A stretch of 8,512 bases of DNA, taken from an uncultured Rickettsiales bacterium. Its GTDB lineage: Bacteria > Pseudomonadota > Alphaproteobacteria > Rickettsiales > Midichloriaceae. Below the pieces are notes generated by a model. That model was not told the origin of the DNA, did not search any database, and saw only the letters and a program-made list of their open reading frames with translations. Position 1 is the first letter of the stretch. Every line of letters begins with the position of its first letter. The translations under genes were made by a program, and so were the position numbers. The stretch covers positions 1-8,512 of the forward strand of contig CALKVD010000140.1 in assembly GCA_937996615.1 (NCBI GenBank), written 5' to 3'. Positions 6,082 through 8,512 of the stretch are shown piece by piece.

Positions 6082-6726
6082 TTAAGCTATATGATGAGCA
6101 AACAAATTTTCGCCCCATCCTAAAACATCTAGTTTCGCTAAAGTTGGCACAAACGCAAAACAACTTTTTGCTAACTCTAATCTATCTTCGCGATTTAGCA
6201 AGCCATCCAAAGCGTTTGCTAAGTCATGTAAATATAAAACGTCATTAGCTGCATATTCAGCTTGGGCTCTGCTTAGATTACTCTGTCCCCAATCTGATGT
6301 TTGATGTTGTTTCGATATTTTAACATGTAGCAAATCATCGCAAAGTTCTCTAAGACTATGGCTATTGGTGTAGGTACGGCAGAGTCTTGACGCTATTTTG
6401 GTGCAATAGATATTTTCAAGATTAATTCCAAACGTATGTTGTAAAATTGCAACATCAAATCGGGCAAAGTGGAAGATTTTTTGGATATCTTTATTTTGCA
6501 AAAGCTTTACTAAATTAGGAGAATCATATTGCAGATTATGACCAGATTTCTTAATAAATTGAACCAGGTGAGCCTTGGAATCGCCGCTTGAAATCTGGAC
6601 TAGACATAATCTATCTCGGTGATTATTTAAACCCATTGCTTCTGTGTCTATCGCGATTTTTGTTGCTTTGTTCAAGCAATCAAACACATCGTTTGGCAGA
6701 TCGTTTTTATAACAAAAAGTATTCAT
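6082..6726 (-). CDS. rnd: ribonuclease D, short single-domain form
   Basis: RNase D is a cytosolic 3'-5' exoribonuclease of the DEDDy family that trims tRNA precursors and other small stable RNAs. The 214 residues are essentially the exonuclease domain. Motif I IAIDTEAMGL supplies Asp27 and Glu29; motif II KIFHFARFD supplies Asp91; motif III YAANDVLYL supplies Tyr158 and Asp162, so all four metal-binding acids and the tyrosine are present. The C-terminal HRDC domains of the 375-residue E. coli enzyme are absent, a short form that as I recall is common in alphaproteobacteria, so this is not a truncation. The ATG at 6726 has GGAA upstream with a spacing of about 8-9 bases. tRNA-Phe lies just downstream on the same strand, a fitting neighbour, though the link may be coincidental. 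It is divergent from the sulfatase-fold gene. Confidence 0.9.
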   Translation of the reverse strand: MNTFCYKNDLPNDVFDCLNKATKIAIDTEAMGLNNHRDRLCLVQISSGDSKAHLVQFIKKSGHNLQYDSPNLVKLLQNKDIQKIFHFARFDVAILQHTFGINLENIYCTKIASRLCRTYTNSHSLRELCDDLLHVKISKQHQTSDWGQSNLSRAQAEYAANDVLYLHDLANALDGLLNREDRLELAKSCFAFVPTLAKLDVLGWGENLFAHHIA

Positions 6727-6778
6727 ATTGGTAGTTCCAGATTAGTGAATAAAGGTATATATATTAAAAAATATAGAC

Positions 6779-6807
6779 TTGAAAAAGTGATTTACTTACT
6801 GTAGATA
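6779..6807 (+). promoter_or_regulatory. candidate promoter of the phosphoethanolamine-transferase-like gene
   Basis: TTGAAA (6779-6784, 4 of 6 with the first four exact) is followed after 17 bases by TAGATA (6802-6807), or after 19 by GATAAT (6804-6809). The -10 touches or overlaps the first possible ATG (6808). If this promoter is used, transcription would start near 6815 and translation would have to begin at the second ATG, 6850. Confidence 0.35.
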
Positions 6808-8512
6808 ATGAATACTTATAGAAATAAAACAAGTGAAAAAGTAAAAAGTATGTCATCTAATAAAAAAAAATCTTTTAATTCTTATAAAGAAAAATATATC
6901 CGCTATGTTATTAAGGCGGCCTATACAATTTTCCTTGCAGCTTTCATCGCTTTAGCGACTTTAGTGGTTGATTTTATTTTGCAACCCTTTTGTCCCAGTA
7001 TAAAAAGTGTACCAGACGTAACGACGTTTATTAGTTTAGCAATCGGATTATGCATCGCAACTAGTCGTTCTGTTTGGTTGGTTGGCTTATGGTTTATCAC
7101 AATGTTTTTAGTTCATTTTGTTGAATTAAATCATATCTGCTATTTCGGAATCGGAATTGCAACTAGTGATATCGAAAAAGTTTTTACTGAATTGTCTGAG
7201 ATCTGGGCGGTGACCTCTGTTGAGGTTGGCAGGCTCTATCTCCCGGCTTTGGTTCTTGTCGTGATCTATGGTATTACAATACTATTATGGAAACGTCTTT
7301 CAAGACAAGTTTATAAAAATAACTATCTGCTTATAGGTTTTACAATAATTTTTATCATCGTCAGGTATATTTCTCTGGAAAAAGAAATATGGCCACAAGC
7401 AATTCCTAAAAATTATATCGCAACCCACCGTTTTTCATTTATCAATGGCTTTGGAGCTTTTTCGCATTATATATATGATCAATGTAAAATGAACCAAGAA
7501 AAAGCTAAAATGGCGCCTTGGAAAGAAAACGAGGTTGGCCAACATAATGGTTTGACTGCAACCAACGTTGTTTTGGTTTTTGGCGAGAGCTGTCGCTATG
7601 ATCACATGTCTCTTTTTGGTTATAAACGAAACACTACTCCGTTTTTAAATACCCTAAAGCAAGATAAGAATTTTATATACCGCCCGGCAATTTCTAGCGC
7701 CAGCTCAACTGCAACTGCTTTTTCGATGTTGGTCAACTCAGTTTTTGAACCAATGAATTTCAGTGGTATTGTAAACAAAAAATCTAATATGCTAAAACTG
7801 GCGAAACAAAACGGCTATAAAACTTTTTTGTTTGCAGCCCAAGGCGAAAGTTGTAGTAACCAAATTGGTTTAGAGTATCTCGATTCTGTTTTATACGTAC
7901 CGAATTATTCGAGAAAAATGAACACCAGTAGTTCGGATCAATGGTTAGTTGATCATTTGCCAAAACTGGAATTAGGAAACAGGAATTTTATTATTTTGCA
8001 ACAACGGGTTATGCATAGCCCATATGCATATCACTATAGTAGTAAACCGCAATTTGATGTGTTTAAAAGCAATCAAAACAGTTCGCGTAAAGAAATAGTG
8101 ACTAATGAATATGATAACGCTATGCTAGTATATGATAACAACGTGGAGCAAATATTTTCTTTTTTTAAACAGAAGTTTGCCACAATTCCGGGGCAGCATT
8201 ATCTTGTTTTTGTTGGTGATCATGGTGAATACCTAGGGGAAAATGGGTTATATGGCCATGGGTTTAGTAGCTCTACATTTGCTGCTAGTGTTCCGTTTTG
8301 GGCCTATGTTTTTGACAATAGTGGCGATGGGGCAGGGCAATTTGGCGAAATGATAAAACTCAAAACTGTTAGTTATCGTGATATTAATTCCTGGATTATA
8401 AATAAAATTGGTTTTAAAATCACTAACCCCAACTATAATGATAGAAGTTTGGATGGCTATGTTATCCCCGGTTTACGTAGTAATATTTTTACCTATTACC
8501 AGCGTGATAAAA
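6808..8512 (+). CDS. phosphoethanolamine transferase-like membrane sulfatase-fold protein, partial
   Basis: This resembles the EptA/CptA/OpgE group, inner-membrane enzymes that move phosphoethanolamine from phosphatidylethanolamine to lipid A, LPS core or periplasmic glucans. The 568 visible residues run off the right edge with no stop. Five membrane segments are at about 37-57, 71-86, 88-107, 143-161 and 173-188, followed by a periplasmic catalytic domain. Metal and catalytic residues align with EptA: Glu260 in VFGESCRYDHMSLFGY, nucleophile Thr301 in SSTATAFSM, His403 in MHSPY, Asp471-His472 in GDHGEYLGENG and His484 in YGHG. Only three cysteines (226, 262, 349) fall in the soluble part, whereas EptA and MCR enzymes carry several disulfides. 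The acceptor cannot be told. A start at 6850 (MSSNKKKSF) is equally possible, and is favoured if the promoter at 6779-6807 is real; neither start has a strong Shine-Dalgarno. Divergent from rnd. Confidence 0.88.
   Translation, partial: MNTYRNKTSEKVKSMSSNKKKSFNSYKEKYIRYVIKAAYTIFLAAFIALATLVVDFILQPFCPSIKSVPDVTTFISLAIGLCIATSRSVWLVGLWFITMFLVHFVELNHICYFGIGIATSDIEKVFTELSEIWAVTSVEVGRLYLPALVLVVIYGITILLWKRLSRQVYKNNYLLIGFTIIFIIVRYISLEKEIWPQAIPKNYIATHRFSFINGFGAFSHYIYDQCKMNQEKAKMAPWKENEVGQHNGLTATNVVLVFGESCRYDHMSLFGYKRNTTPFLNTLKQDKNFIYRPAISSASSTATAFSMLVNSVFEPMNFSGIVNKKSNMLKLAKQNGYKTFLFAAQGESCSNQIGLEYLDSVLYVPNYSRKMNTSSSDQWLVDHLPKLELGNRNFIILQQRVMHSPYAYHYSSKPQFDVFKSNQNSSRKEIVTNEYDNAMLVYDNNVEQIFSFFKQKFATIPGQHYLVFVGDHGEYLGENGLYGHGFSSSTFAASVPFWAYVFDNSGDGAGQFGEMIKLKTVSYRDINSWIINKIGFKITNPNYNDRSLDGYVIPGLRSNIFTYYQRDK

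Overview
The window is AT-rich DNA from a Gram-negative bacterium, most likely an alphaproteobacterium. The best clue is MnmA: its block around residues 55-130 (TLQLYDHG, KKGACCAG, ETPIPCILCNQKVKF) and its N-terminal extension have the alphaproteobacterial form. Other clues are a YidC with a large periplasmic domain and a lysine in the groove, and a short RNase D without HRDC domains. High A+T, loose gene spacing and scattered AT-rich inverted repeats would fit a host-associated Rickettsiales- or Holosporales-like lineage, but that placement is inference.

Layout. Bases 1-204 are an edge region with a bulged hairpin and possible decayed coding remnants. An 85-residue protein of unknown function lies on the minus strand (205-462), with its own promoter and Shine-Dalgarno. 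Next comes the tig terminator (557-605), then trigger factor on the minus strand (674-2065). A 325-base divergent region separates tig from yidC (2391-4127, plus), which is followed after 70 bases by mnmA (4198-5331, plus). Bases 5332-5915 are gene-free and carry inverted repeats and two near-identical 24-base direct repeats. A tRNA-Phe(GAA) (5916-5991, minus) lies just downstream of rnd (6082-6726, minus). Divergent from rnd is a membrane-anchored phosphoethanolamine-transferase-like enzyme that runs off the right edge (6808 or 6850 onward, plus).

How they fit together. Trigger factor and YidC both act on nascent chains at the ribosome exit, one in the cytosol and one at the inner membrane, and are divergently transcribed from one region. 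MnmA (wobble-uridine thiolation), tRNA-Phe and RNase D (3'-5' RNA trimming) serve translation and RNA maturation. The last gene belongs to envelope modification. These are mostly housekeeping genes. I see no CRISPR array, intact insertion sequence, phage module or obvious new defence system. The least explained items are the small minus-strand protein and the repeat-bearing gap after mnmA.
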